A DNA stretch of 64,000 nucleotides from JAKVBK01 sp022447275 (GCA_047125605.1 CP138932.1:1488001-1552000); one strand, 5' to 3'. Positions 37,360 through 46,327 are shown, numbered from the stretch's first letter. The notes: generated from the sequence alone by a model not told the origin. Numbers and translations: made by a program.

Positions 37360-39417
37360 TCAACGGTCCTTTGCAGTAATGACGGTATTGCCACACTCAT
37401 CGACACGGCCGACGAGGCCAGGATCGATCAGAACGGTCGTATCGGGCTGCACCAAAATAGCAGGCCCGGCAATTTCTGCGCCCACGGGCAGGGCAAGGCG
37501 ATCATAGATCCGCGTTTCGTGCCAAGCATCCTGAAAATGGACTTGGCGCGTGCCTTGGAGGGCGTCCTCCACGCTGCCGCCGGATGGGGCGAGCGAGCTC
37601 AGATCAAATTTCGGACGGCGGCCGATCACGGCCGTGCGCAGGTTCATCACCCGGCGCATCCCGTTCTTGAGCAGCCTGCCATACGTGGCAAGGTAAGCAG
37701 CATCAAAAGCTGCCTCAACCTCTGCCACGGTGGGTGGCGTCACCGTGCCATCACGCACTGTGACAGGCAGCGGCACCGACACCGTATGGGTCTGCCCGAC
37801 ATAGGCCATATCCAACTCGAACACGGTGTCGCGCCGCTCAAAACTGGACTGCGCCGCATCCAAGAGCGCCATGCCGTCATCCACGTGGGTTTGCATGGTG
37901 GCTCCCAGCACGTTCGGATCCAGCGTGGCGGTGAGGGCGTTGATCGTTTGCACCGCATCCTGACGCATATCGGCGATCACGCATCCCATGGCCGATGTCA
38001 CCCCCGGATAACGCGGCACGATGGCGCTGGCCAAACCGACCTCTGCAAGCATCGCGCCCGTGTGCAACGCGCCGCCACCACCAAAGGGCATGAAGCTAAA
38101 GCGCTTGGGATCGAAGCCGCGCTCGATCGAGACAAGCCGCATCGCCCCCGCCATCCGGGCATTTGCAACGGTCAGGATTGCCTCGGCGGCGTCCAGCACG
38201 CTGAGGCCAAGGGGCTCAGCGACGTGGGTTTCAATGGCTCTTTCAGCGGCGGCCACGTCGAGCCTGTCCAGCTTGCCCCCGATGGGTTTGTCCGGATCAA
38301 TCCGGCCCAGCACCACATTTGCATCCGTAACGGTGGGGCGGGTGTTGCCTTGCCCGTAGGCAACGGGGCCCGGGGTGGAGCCCGCGCTTTCAGGGCCAAT
38401 ATTGAGCAGACCGCCGCGGTCTACCCAGGCGATTGAGCCGCCCCCTGCGCCGATCGTGGTGATCTCGATCATCGGGGTTCGGACCACCATGCCGAAATCA
38501 ATCGCGGTCTGCGGCGACAGCATCGATTGGCCTTCTGCAATCAGAGCCACGTCAAAGCTTGTGCCGCCCATGTCCCCGGTGATGACATTCTCAAAGCCGG
38601 CCGTGCGCGCAATATGTGCGGCCGCAATCACACCGGCAGCCGGGCCAGACAAAGCCGTGCGGACGGGCAAACGACAGGCCGTATCCGTGCCCATAACACC
38701 GCCATTGGATTGCACGATCAGAAACTCCCCGCCAAAGCCACCGCCCTTGAGCGCGCTGTCCAGCCGGTCGAGATAGCCAGACACCTCAGGCTGCAGATAC
38801 GCGTTCAGAGAGGCCGTCGAGAAGCGTTCAAATTCCCGGATTTCCGGCAGGATCTCCGCAGAGGCAGAGACATGGGCGTTGGGCCAAACATCGCGCAAGG
38901 CAGCGGTGGCACGGGCCTCGTTCTCGGGATTGGCATAAGCGTTTGCAAAGAGCACAGCCACCGCCTGACAGCCAGCCTCAAGCAGCGTGTGGGCCGCCGC
39001 GCGCACCGCGTCCAGATCGACGGGCGTGTGGATCGTGCCGTCGGCCAAGGTGCGCTCGGGCACTTCCAGGCGCAGGTTTCGGGGCACCACGGGGGTGAAA
39101 TCCCCGCGCAGCCCCCAGGTGCGCGGCCTGTCCCGACGGCGCATTTCCAGCACGTCTCGCAGTCCTTGGGTGGTGATCACGCCGATCTGTGCGCCCTTGC
39201 GTTCCAGCAGCGCATTGGTGCCAGCCGTTGTCCCATGCACCACGACAGCAGCCTGTGTCAGGTCCGGCACCAGCCGGTTGATGCCGTCCAGAAACCCGCC
39301 AGACTGGTCTGGCCGCGACGTGGGTACCTTTGCCACCTCTGCGGTGCCTGTGGCCTCGTCAAGAACGAACACGTCGGTGAAAGTCCCTCCGACATCAACG
39401 CCGATCATGCGCGTCAT
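37360..39417 (-). CDS. hyuA: Hydantoinase/oxoprolinase family protein, subunit A
   Basis: 685 residues. The N-terminus MTRMIGVDVGGTFTDVFVLD is the actin-fold nucleotide-binding phosphate loop of HyuA. Supporting blocks are VVHGTTAGTNALLERKGAQ, ITGDMGGTSFDVALI and FMPFGGGGALHTGAMLAEVG. With subunit B it forms ATP-dependent cyclic amide or imide hydrolases (N-methylhydantoinase, 5-oxoprolinase) or, in acetone carboxylase relatives, carboxylases. The start overlaps the hyuB stop by 4 bases. Full length for the family (about 680-700). Confidence 0.92.
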   Translation of the reverse strand: MTRMIGVDVGGTFTDVFVLDEATGTAEVAKVPTSRPDQSGGFLDGINRLVPDLTQAAVVVHGTTAGTNALLERKGAQIGVITTQGLRDVLEMRRRDRPRTWGLRGDFTPVVPRNLRLEVPERTLADGTIHTPVDLDAVRAAAHTLLEAGCQAVAVLFANAYANPENEARATAALRDVWPNAHVSASAEILPEIREFERFSTASLNAYLQPEVSGYLDRLDSALKGGGFGGEFLIVQSNGGVMGTDTACRLPVRTALSGPAAGVIAAAHIARTAGFENVITGDMGGTSFDVALIAEGQSMLSPQTAIDFGMVVRTPMIEITTIGAGGGSIAWVDRGGLLNIGPESAGSTPGPVAYGQGNTRPTVTDANVVLGRIDPDKPIGGKLDRLDVAAAERAIETHVAEPLGLSVLDAAEAILTVANARMAGAMRLVSIERGFDPKRFSFMPFGGGGALHTGAMLAEVGLASAIVPRYPGVTSAMGCVIADMRQDAVQTINALTATLDPNVLGATMQTHVDDGMALLDAAQSSFERRDTVFELDMAYVGQTHTVSVPLPVTVRDGTVTPPTVAEVEAAFDAAYLATYGRLLKNGMRRVMNLRTAVIGRRPKFDLSSLAPSGGSVEDALQGTRQVHFQDAWHETRIYDRLALPVGAEIAGPAILVQPDTTVLIDPGLVGRVDECGNTVITAKDR

Positions 39418-41108
39418 TGATCACACTCCTTCCAGGCGGGGCCGTAGATGCGGGATGCGTTCTCAGCGGAGAGGAAGCCCAGCGCCACGTCGCGGGCAAC
39501 GGCGCTTGGATCCCGGTCTGCGGCCTGCCCGTACCCGCCACCCCCCGGCGTCTCAAGGCGCACGGCCTGGCCTTTTTTCAGGCGGATGCCGCGCATTTTC
39601 GACGCCAGCGGCGGCTGGTGCCAGCCATCGCTTTGCTCATAATGGAACTGGTTGACGCCCCCTTGCGCGCCGCCGGCCACACCTTGGGGCGCAAAGCGGC
39701 CCCGCTCACCAAAGAGAAATGCCTCGGCCGACTCTTCCAGCAATTCGATCTCATAGACCGCGCCCAAGCCGCCGCGATGAGTGCCTGCACCTGCGCTGTC
39801 CGGGCGCAGGGCCCATTGCCGGAACATGACGGGATACGCCGCTTCGAGAATTTCCAGCGGTGGGATGGTGGCCGTGGAAATCGGTGCGTTGCCATGGTTG
39901 AGGCCGTCGCTTTCAATGCTGCCGCCATGCCCGCCCCCATAGAAGCTGAACATGACCCAAGGCGCGCCGTTCTTGCGTTTGCCCGCGATCGAAAGGGCGT
40001 TGATCGTGCCATAGGCGTTGGCCACCACCCGCTCCGGCGCCGCTTGGGCTGCAGCCGAGAAGATCACATCGATCATCCGCAGGATGGTCTCCGTGTAGCC
40101 GCCCACAGGGGCCGGGAATTCCGCCGACAGAAGCGATCCTTCGGGCACCCGCACCTCTATCGGGCGCATCACCCCTGCATTGGCTGGCAAATCGGGAAAG
40201 ATGTGCTTGATCGCAACATAAGCTGTGGCAACCGCTGTCGGCAGGGCGATGTTCACCGGACCAGCCGTAACCGGCGCGGTGCCTTCGAAATCGAGCACCA
40301 TGCGATCACCTGTGACCTCAAGCGCCACCTTGATTGGCAACGCGACATCGGTAATCCCGTCATTGTCGAGGAAATCCGTGGCCTCCCATCGCCCGTCAGG
40401 CAGGCCGTCCAACTCGGCGCGCATGAGGGTTTCGGCCCGGTCAGACAGGGCATCCAGCGCAGCCCTGACCGTGTTGGCCCCATATTCCGCCAGCAGGTCA
40501 TCCATGCGCTTCACACCCAGATCCAGCGCGCCCAATTGGCCGTTCAGATCGCCTTGGGCAGATTGCGGCAGGCGGGTGTTCCGCAGAAGGATGTCGATGA
40601 TGTCCTGCTGGACCACCCCTGCCCGTGCCAGCTTAACTGGCGGCAGCACAAAGGCTTCCTGAAAGGCTTCGGTCGCGGCCGGGTTGTAGTTGCCCGGCAC
40701 CGCCCCACCGACATCGTGCCAGTGGCCAACACTGGCGAGATAGCAAAACACTTCGCCGTCATGGTAGTAGGGCCGCACAAGGCGCATGTCAGACAGGTGC
40801 GTGCCGCCCATATGCGCATCATTGAAGATGTAGATATCGCCATCCTGCAGATCGCCATCGGCCGCGGCCTTGTCGATCACGGCCTTCACGGCGAAAGACA
40901 TCACGCCCACGAAAATCGGCAGGCCTGACTTGCCCTGCACAAGCGTATCGCCAGAGCCCGCGTGATAGAGCCCATGCGAGGCGTCATGGGCCTCCGCAAT
41001 GATCGGGTTGAAGGCGGCACGAAACAGAGTGGCATCCATCTCATCGGCGATCTGCTCCATGCGGCCTGCAAGAACAGCCAGAGTGATTGGATCAATCGTG
41101 TCAGCCAT
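39414..41108 (-). CDS. hyuB: Hydantoinase/oxoprolinase family protein, subunit B
   Basis: 564 residues with the HyuB blocks DATLFRAAFNPIIAEAHDAS, IYIFNDAHMGGTHLSDMRL, VGHWHDVGGAVPGNYNP and LETPGGGGYGQAADRDP at the C-terminus. His and Asp residues in the second and third blocks are probable metal ligands. It carries the hydrolytic site and works with HyuA on a cyclic amide, imide or lactam. The gene overlaps the tautomerase-SnoaL fusion by 8 bases and hyuA by 4, so expression is strictly coupled. Confidence 0.92.
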   Translation of the reverse strand: MADTIDPITLAVLAGRMEQIADEMDATLFRAAFNPIIAEAHDASHGLYHAGSGDTLVQGKSGLPIFVGVMSFAVKAVIDKAAADGDLQDGDIYIFNDAHMGGTHLSDMRLVRPYYHDGEVFCYLASVGHWHDVGGAVPGNYNPAATEAFQEAFVLPPVKLARAGVVQQDIIDILLRNTRLPQSAQGDLNGQLGALDLGVKRMDDLLAEYGANTVRAALDALSDRAETLMRAELDGLPDGRWEATDFLDNDGITDVALPIKVALEVTGDRMVLDFEGTAPVTAGPVNIALPTAVATAYVAIKHIFPDLPANAGVMRPIEVRVPEGSLLSAEFPAPVGGYTETILRMIDVIFSAAAQAAPERVVANAYGTINALSIAGKRKNGAPWVMFSFYGGGHGGSIESDGLNHGNAPISTATIPPLEILEAAYPVMFRQWALRPDSAGAGTHRGGLGAVYEIELLEESAEAFLFGERGRFAPQGVAGGAQGGVNQFHYEQSDGWHQPPLASKMRGIRLKKGQAVRLETPGGGGYGQAADRDPSAVARDVALGFLSAENASRIYGPAWKECDQ

Positions 41109-41664
41109 GGGGGCGCATCTCCGCTATATCGTTCCACACATCCTGTCGGATGATTTTGTCTCCGCTCAGTTCGAACCGGTCGACGAAGCGAATGCCTTCG
41201 AAAGAACTGCCATCGGGCCATTGCCCGGACAGGGTACCCCGCGTGTAGACGACGTTCACACCCCCTGCATGGAATGCCTCAACCTCGTCATAGGTCTTGC
41301 GGACAAAGCGGTAGCGCCCGGCCGCCCAGTCCACCAACTCGGACAGGGTGCGCATTGGCGCCGTGCCCGGGAAAATCATGCAGAACTCCGCCCCCAGCAG
41401 AGCCTGCGCGGCAGCGAGGTCGCGCTCTTCCATCGCGGACAGATAGGTGCGTACCACCTGCGCCGGATCTGGCAAGGCGGGCGCGGGTTGGCGCTGCACG
41501 CCACCGCGCGCATAACTGTCGGCCGGATATTCATGGAGGAGCACGGTCACCGCCTCAGCTGGCGCTGGAACGACGAATCGGATCGCGTTCGTCAGCGCCT
41601 CCAAGAGCCGGCTTTTTTCCGTTGGCGCATAGCCCTCCAGCACATGCGCTTCGACAATCGGCAT
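41101..41664 (-). CDS. Fusion of 4-oxalocrotonate tautomerase-like and SnoaL-like domains
   Basis: 187 residues. Residues 1-60 look like a 4-OT/MIF tautomerase: N-terminal MPIVEAHVLEGY with the catalytic Pro after the initiator Met, then VTVLLHEYPADSYARGG. From about 65 to the end is a SnoaL/NTF2-like domain (RTYLSAMEERDLAAAQALLG, PGTAPMRTLSELVDWAAG, IRFVDRFELSGDKI). Both kinds of domain occur as stand-alone small enzymes or binding proteins. It is the first gene of the hyu operon with a strong GGGAGGA ribosome site. A role in enol/keto conversion of the imported ring compound or its product is plausible. Confidence 0.78.
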   Translation of the reverse strand: MPIVEAHVLEGYAPTEKSRLLEALTNAIRFVVPAPAEAVTVLLHEYPADSYARGGVQRQPAPALPDPAQVVRTYLSAMEERDLAAAQALLGAEFCMIFPGTAPMRTLSELVDWAAGRYRFVRKTYDEVEAFHAGGVNVVYTRGTLSGQWPDGSSFEGIRFVDRFELSGDKIIRQDVWNDIAEMRPHG

Positions 41665-41679
41665 ATGTGTCCTCCCAAA

Positions 41680-41739
41680 ATCTGTACTTTATTTAGAACA
41701 GATATCGGTGTAATCAAACCCCAAAACCATGAGACAGAT
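41680..41739. promoter_or_regulatory. Divergent control region with ATCTGT/ACAGAT inverted repeat
   Basis: ATCTGT (41680-41685) and ACAGAT (41698-41703) form an inverted repeat with a 12-base AT-rich centre, and a third ACAGAT lies at 41734-41739. They sit between the tautomerase-hyu operon and the divergent gntR gene, and the inverted repeat begins 16 bases before the operon's ATG. The stretch is much richer in A/T than the surroundings. Binding by the adjacent GntR is inferred. Confidence 0.45.
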
Positions 41740-41809
41740 TTGAGCGCCAACCTTGACCCCTTTGCGCCCAAGCCTATGTCCGGCAACACGAACAGGAGGC
41801 GTCCAAGCC

Positions 41810-42604
41810 GTGCCACCCAATGTGCAGAACACCCTTCCCGAAGGTGGCAAGGCCCGCCGGGTTTACCTGTCTCTGCGTGATGACATTTCAAACGGCACCT
41901 TTGCACCCGATGCCTTCCTGCCATCCGAAAGCCGCCTGTCAGAGCGGTTCGGCGTGAGCCGCGTCACCATCCGGCGCGCGCTTGACACCCTCGCCTCAGA
42001 CGGGTGGATCGAGAAACGCACCGGCGCTGGCTCGCGGGTTCTAGCGCGGGGCAGCGACGCCCCACAAATCGCCGCCGACATGGCGACGCTGATCCCACAA
42101 GTCATTGAAATGGAACGTTCAACAACCGCACGCTTGTTGTCGTTCTCCTATGGAATGCCACCGGCAGCAGTGACCGAAGCGCTCGGTCTGGCACAGGGGG
42201 AACAGGTCCAGACGGCTGTGCGCGTGCGGTCTTGCGATGGCCAGCCCTTCTCGCATCTGACGACCCATGTGCCGCAAGATATTGCTCAAAGCTATGACGA
42301 GGCCGATCTGGCCACCCAGCCCCTGTTTCGCCTGCTGGAGCGCAGCGGCGTGCAAATCGCGGGCGCACACCAGTCGGTGAGTGCCACATTGGCCGCGCCC
42401 GAAGTCGCCGCGACCCTGCAGGTGTCGGTAGGTTCGGCACTGCTGTCGCTGACGCGGATCGTATATGATACAACCGGACAGGGCATCGAATATCTGTCTG
42501 CTTTGTATCGCCCTGACATGTTTCGCCTTGAGATGAATCTCAATCGTGTCGGCCTTGGGGACGCCCGCCATTGGGAACCCGTGATCGGGGCAGGCTCACC
42601 ATGA
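41810..42604 (+). CDS. GntR family regulator with UTRA domain (HutC subfamily)
   Basis: 264 residues from a GTG with AGGAGG 10 bases upstream. The winged helix (about 15-80) contains FLPSESRLSERFGVSRVTIRR and ALDTLASDGWIEKRTGAGS. The UTRA domain (about 95-250) includes SFSYGMPPAAVTEALGL and SALLSLTRIVYDTTGQGIEY. It is the first gene of the gntR-leuC-leuD-dctPQM unit (4-bp overlap with leuC) and diverges from the seven-gene hyu operon. It most likely controls both in response to a pathway intermediate. Confidence 0.88.
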   Translation: MPPNVQNTLPEGGKARRVYLSLRDDISNGTFAPDAFLPSESRLSERFGVSRVTIRRALDTLASDGWIEKRTGAGSRVLARGSDAPQIAADMATLIPQVIEMERSTTARLLSFSYGMPPAAVTEALGLAQGEQVQTAVRVRSCDGQPFSHLTTHVPQDIAQSYDEADLATQPLFRLLERSGVQIAGAHQSVSATLAAPEVAATLQVSVGSALLSLTRIVYDTTGQGIEYLSALYRPDMFRLEMNLNRVGLGDARHWEPVIGAGSP

Positions 42605-44001
42605 GTGCAACCCTGCTCGACAACCTGTGGTCTGACCATGTGATCACCACGCGCGACGATGGCGCGAGCCTTCTGTGGGTGGACCGGCATCTGGTGCATG
42701 AAGGTTCGCACCACGCCTTTGGCAAGATTGCCGCGAAAGGGCTTCCCGTGGTCGAGCCCGGCCTCACCTTTGGCGTCGTCGATCACTACGCGCCAACGCG
42801 CGGGGCACCCGCCACGGCCGATATCGCTCGCATGATCGACACTCTGCGCAGCAATTGCGCACAGCACGGGGTCACCCTGTTTGACCAAGGCGACCCGCGA
42901 CAGGGCATTGTTCATGTGGCCGGGCCCGAACAGGGGCTGACCCTGCCGGGCCTGCTGATCAATTGCGGCGACAGCCACACCTCCACCCATGGTGCGTTTG
43001 GCGCGCTCGCCTTCGGCATCGGTGCAACAGAGGTGGCCCATGTGCTGGCCACGCAGACAGTCTGGCAGAAAAAGCCCAAGGCAATGCGGATCACGATCAC
43101 CGGCGCTCTGGGCCCGGGCGTGGGCGCAAAGGACATCGCCCTGGCGTGGATTGCCCGCTTGGGCGCGGACGGCGCGCGCGGACACGCCGTTGAATATGCC
43201 GGTGCAGCCGTGCGCGGCCTGTCGATGGAAGGCCGCATGACCCTGTGCAACATGTCGATCGAGGGCGGCGGTCGCTTCGGTATGGTGGCCCCCGACACAA
43301 CCACATTTGACTATCTCAAGGGCCGCCCTTGGGCCCCAGGGGAAGATCACTGGGATGCAGCCGTGGCGCGCTGGCACAAACTGCCCTCTGCCCCCGATGC
43401 CCGCTTTGACAAAGAAGTCACGCTGGATGCCTCTGAGATCGCGCCGGTGGTTACCTGGGGCACCTCCCCGGAGGAAGCTTTGCCAGTGACAGAAACGGTG
43501 CCGGATCCCACCCGGCTGCCGATGAACAAGGCCACACGGGCACGGGCCGCGCTAGACTATATGGGCCTCAATGCGGGCCAGCGCTTGCAGGACATCACGA
43601 TCGATCAGGTTTTCATTGGATCCTGCACCAATGCGCGGATCGAAGACCTGCGCGCCGCTGCCGCTGTTTTGCAAGGCCGTCAGGCGCAAGTGCCCGGGCT
43701 GGTATCGCCCGGCTCGGCGGGCGTGAAAGCCCAGGCGGAGGCCGAAGGACTGGACCAGATTTTCACCGCGGCAGGGCTGGAATGGGTCGGCGCGGGCTGC
43801 TCGATGTGCGTGGCCATGAACGGCGACAACGTGGCCGCCGGAAAGCGCTGCGCCTCGACCACCAATCGGAATTTCCGCGGGCGTCAGGGCCGCGGGGCCC
43901 GCACTCATCTGATGTCCCCCGCCATGGTTGCCGCCGCGGCGGTTACGGGCCGCTTGACCGATGTGCGCCCCCTTCTGCAGGGCCGTGAGGTGCAAGCATG
44001 A
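42601..44001 (+). CDS. leuC: LeuC-like large subunit of an aconitase-family hydro-lyase
   Basis: 466 residues with the isopropylmalate isomerase large-subunit fold. The three 4Fe-4S ligands are C342 (GSCTNARIEDL), C400 and C403 (GCSMCVAMNGD). Early blocks are DNLWSDHVI, VDRHLVHEG and INCGDSHTSTHGAFGALAFG. The subunit pair also occurs as citraconate hydratase and dimethylmaleate hydratase (DmdAB). Here there are no leuA/leuB neighbours; the gene is locked into a GntR-regulated catabolic operon with a TRAP transporter, so a catabolic hydratase is more likely than leucine biosynthesis. It overlaps leuD by 4 bases. Confidence 0.88.
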   Translation: MSATLLDNLWSDHVITTRDDGASLLWVDRHLVHEGSHHAFGKIAAKGLPVVEPGLTFGVVDHYAPTRGAPATADIARMIDTLRSNCAQHGVTLFDQGDPRQGIVHVAGPEQGLTLPGLLINCGDSHTSTHGAFGALAFGIGATEVAHVLATQTVWQKKPKAMRITITGALGPGVGAKDIALAWIARLGADGARGHAVEYAGAAVRGLSMEGRMTLCNMSIEGGGRFGMVAPDTTTFDYLKGRPWAPGEDHWDAAVARWHKLPSAPDARFDKEVTLDASEIAPVVTWGTSPEEALPVTETVPDPTRLPMNKATRARAALDYMGLNAGQRLQDITIDQVFIGSCTNARIEDLRAAAAVLQGRQAQVPGLVSPGSAGVKAQAEAEGLDQIFTAAGLEWVGAGCSMCVAMNGDNVAAGKRCASTTNRNFRGRQGRGARTHLMSPAMVAAAAVTGRLTDVRPLLQGREVQA

Positions 44002-44627
44002 CCGGCTGGAGCAGACATACGGGCGTTGCCATCGCGCTGGACCGCGAAAATGTGGACACAGACCAACTGATCCCGGCGCGGTTCATGTCGACGCCCCGCG
44101 CACAAGGCTATGGCAGCTTTCTGCTGCACGACATGCGCACCGAGGCAGACGGCACGCCCAATCCGTATTTTCCGCTCAACGTGGCTCCGCAAGCCAGCAT
44201 TCTCATATCCCGCCGAAATTTCGGATCCGGCTCCTCGCGCGAAGCGGCTGTCTACGCCCTTGTAGATGCGGGTTTTCGCATCGTGATCGCCCCGAGCTTT
44301 GGAGACATCTTCGCCTCTAACGCCGTGAACAACGGGCTGCTTCCCGCCAAAGTGACGGAAGATGCGGTGGAGGGCTACATCCGCCATCTGGCGGGGCGGG
44401 CCGGCCCGGCACAGGTCGATCTGGTTGCAGGCAGCGGGCATGTCGCAGGCCGCCCCCTGCAATTCGAACTGGACGCGGGGTGGCGCCAAAAACTGATCAA
44501 TGGCTGGGATGATACGGACCTGACGCGTCAACACGCGGACGCGATCGCAGCGTTTCGCGCCGCGCGGGCCACATCCCAGCCCTGGAGCTTTCCAGCGGCA
44601 GACGCTGCCGCTGGCGGGAACACTTGA
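43998..44627 (+). CDS. leuD: LeuD-like small subunit of an aconitase-family hydro-lyase
   Basis: 209 residues. Typical LeuD blocks are IALDRENVDTDQLIPARFM, then SILISRRNFGSGSSREAAV, and VIAPSFGDIFASNAVNNGLLPAKV. Substrate specificity in this subunit is set by the loop near the RNFGSGSSRE segment and the N-terminal LIPARF region. It completes the active site of the LeuC-like subunit encoded upstream (4-bp overlap). Full length for the family (about 200 residues). Confidence 0.9.
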   Translation: MTGWSRHTGVAIALDRENVDTDQLIPARFMSTPRAQGYGSFLLHDMRTEADGTPNPYFPLNVAPQASILISRRNFGSGSSREAAVYALVDAGFRIVIAPSFGDIFASNAVNNGLLPAKVTEDAVEGYIRHLAGRAGPAQVDLVAGSGHVAGRPLQFELDAGWRQKLINGWDDTDLTRQHADAIAAFRAARATSQPWSFPAADAAAGGNT

Positions 44628-44695
44628 GAGAGAGAGGGGGCCGGGACACCGGTCCAACAGGGCGCTTTCGGGCGCTGAGCAAAGGAGGAAAGACC

Positions 44696-45709
44696 ATGAA
44701 CATGAAACTCACCGCCGGGGTCCTGGCCAGCGCTGCGCTGGTTGCGGGTGCCGCAAAGGCCACGGAAACGATCACCGCCGTGCACGCCTTCCCGGAAACA
44801 CTGATCTACACCAAATCCTTCCTGTCCTTCGTGGACAAGGTTAATGCCGCCGGCGACGGTGTGGTTCAGATCGAAGTGCGCGGCGGCCCCGAGGCGATCG
44901 GCATGTTCCAGCAGCCCGATGCCGTGCGCGATGGCATCATTGACATGGTCTACACGCCCGGTTCCTTCTACGGCGGCGCGCTGCCCGAGAAGGATGCCCT
45001 CGTTGCCTCCAACCTGACCGCTGTCGAAACCCGCGAAAACGGCGGCACCGCGTTGATCGACCAGATCCACCAGGAGAAGATGGGGCTGAAATACCTCGGC
45101 TGGTTTGACAGCGGCGTTTGCTACAACCTCTGGACCCGGAATGAGCCCACCTTTGACGCCGATGGCAATCTGGAGGTCGAAGGCCTGAAGCTGCGCGGCA
45201 ACGCCGTCTACAATGCCTTCTTCACCAACTATCTGGGCGCACAGGTCATCGATATGCCCTCCGGCGAAGTCTATTCCGCCCTGCAGCGCGGTGTGGTCGA
45301 TGCCACCGGCTGGACGCAGATCGGCCTGCTGGACCTGAAGTGGAACGAGTTCCTGAACTACCGGATCGAGCCCTGCTTCTTCTCGACCGACCTCGGTGTC
45401 ATCGTGAACAATGACCGTTGGAACGAACTCAGCCCAGAGGCCCAGAAAATCCTTCAGGATGTGGCCATCCAGCACGAGATCGACAGTGTGAACGCCCTGC
45501 GTGAAAAGCGTGACGCTGACTTTGCCGCGCTCGAAGAGCAGGGCATGACAGCTGTCAGCCTCGAAGGCGAAGCCAAGGCGAACTACCTGCTGGCAGCGCG
45601 CGAAAAGACCTGGGAGCGCATGAAAGAGCAGATGGCAGAGCACCCGATGGGCACGGCCAACTACGACACGCTTCTGGATCTGTTCTACGATCCCGAAGCG
45701 GACAAGTAA
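44696..45709 (+). CDS. dctP: TRAP transporter substrate-binding protein (DctP type)
   Basis: 337 residues from the ATG at 44696 with AAGGAGG 8 bases upstream. It has a signal peptide (about 1-21, ending GAAKATE), then ETITAVHAFPETLIYTKSF and the ligand Arg region in VEGLKLRGNAVYNAFFTN. The family binds C4-C6 dicarboxylates, ketoacids and aromatic acids. The gene sits 68 bases after leuD and 111 bases before dctQ, with a strong GC hairpin in the second gap. It probably captures the compound degraded by the island. Confidence 0.9.
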   Translation: MNMKLTAGVLASAALVAGAAKATETITAVHAFPETLIYTKSFLSFVDKVNAAGDGVVQIEVRGGPEAIGMFQQPDAVRDGIIDMVYTPGSFYGGALPEKDALVASNLTAVETRENGGTALIDQIHQEKMGLKYLGWFDSGVCYNLWTRNEPTFDADGNLEVEGLKLRGNAVYNAFFTNYLGAQVIDMPSGEVYSALQRGVVDATGWTQIGLLDLKWNEFLNYRIEPCFFSTDLGVIVNNDRWNELSPEAQKILQDVAIQHEIDSVNALREKRDADFAALEEQGMTAVSLEGEAKANYLLAAREKTWERMKEQMAEHPMGTANYDTLLDLFYDPEADK

Positions 45710-45719
45710 GCAATTGGGC

Positions 45720-45753
45720 GCGGCGCGGGGGGACGAAATCCACCCCGCGCCGC
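45720..45753 (+). other. GC-rich hairpin between dctP and dctQ
   Basis: A perfect 11-bp stem, GCGGCGCGGGG (45720-45730) with CCCCGCGCCGC (45743-45753), closes a 12-base loop 11 bases after the dctP stop. There is no T run, so it is likely a partial transcription stop or 3' stabiliser that raises binding-protein message over permease message. Confidence 0.6.
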
Positions 45754-45820
45754 CCCCACACTCTAACCGGCCAGCCGCTTTGGGCTGCTTGAGCCGCACG
45801 ATCGAGACACCGGAGGGCCC

Positions 45821-46327
45821 ATGCGCCATCTCGTACGCGTTTATGACGCTCTGCTGTTCTTTATGGCGTTGATCGCTGCGGGCACGCTGATCTGGCTGAT
45901 GATCTCGGTGGTCACCTCCGTTGTGATGCGAAACCTCGGGATGCAGCCCTATGCGTGGCTGTTCACAAGCTCTGAATACGGGCTGCTTTACATGACCATG
46001 CTGGGCGCGCCCTGGTTGGTGCGCGAGCGCGGCCATGTTCACATCGAGCTGGTCACGGCCGCCCTGCCCCCAACCCTGCGCCGGATCGTCAGCCGCACCG
46101 TGGCCCTGGCCTGCGTGGCGGTGTCGCTGATCCTGGCATGGTACGGGCTGCAGCTGTTTCTCACCAATATCGAGCGCAATGACTACGATGTGCGCGCCTA
46201 TTATTACCCGCGCTGGCTGCTTACGATCACCTTTCCGATCGCCTTCAGCTTTATGGCGGTAGAGTTTGCCCGCTTTGCCTTTGGGCGCGAGCTGATGCAT
46301 TCCGGGGAAGCGGGGATACACGAATAA
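45821..46327 (+). CDS. dctQ: TRAP transporter small permease (DctQ type)
   Basis: 168 residues with four hydrophobic segments. The conserved part between helices, YLLGAPWLVRERGHVHIELV-like (here TMLGAPWLVRERGHVHIELV), is a standard DctQ motif, followed by LAWYGLQLFLTNIERND. The ATG has GGAGG upstream. Its stop overlaps the start of dctM by one base. It completes the PQM transporter of the LeuCD/Hyu island. Confidence 0.88.
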   Translation: MRHLVRVYDALLFFMALIAAGTLIWLMISVVTSVVMRNLGMQPYAWLFTSSEYGLLYMTMLGAPWLVRERGHVHIELVTAALPPTLRRIVSRTVALACVAVSLILAWYGLQLFLTNIERNDYDVRAYYYPRWLLTITFPIAFSFMAVEFARFAFGRELMHSGEAGIHE

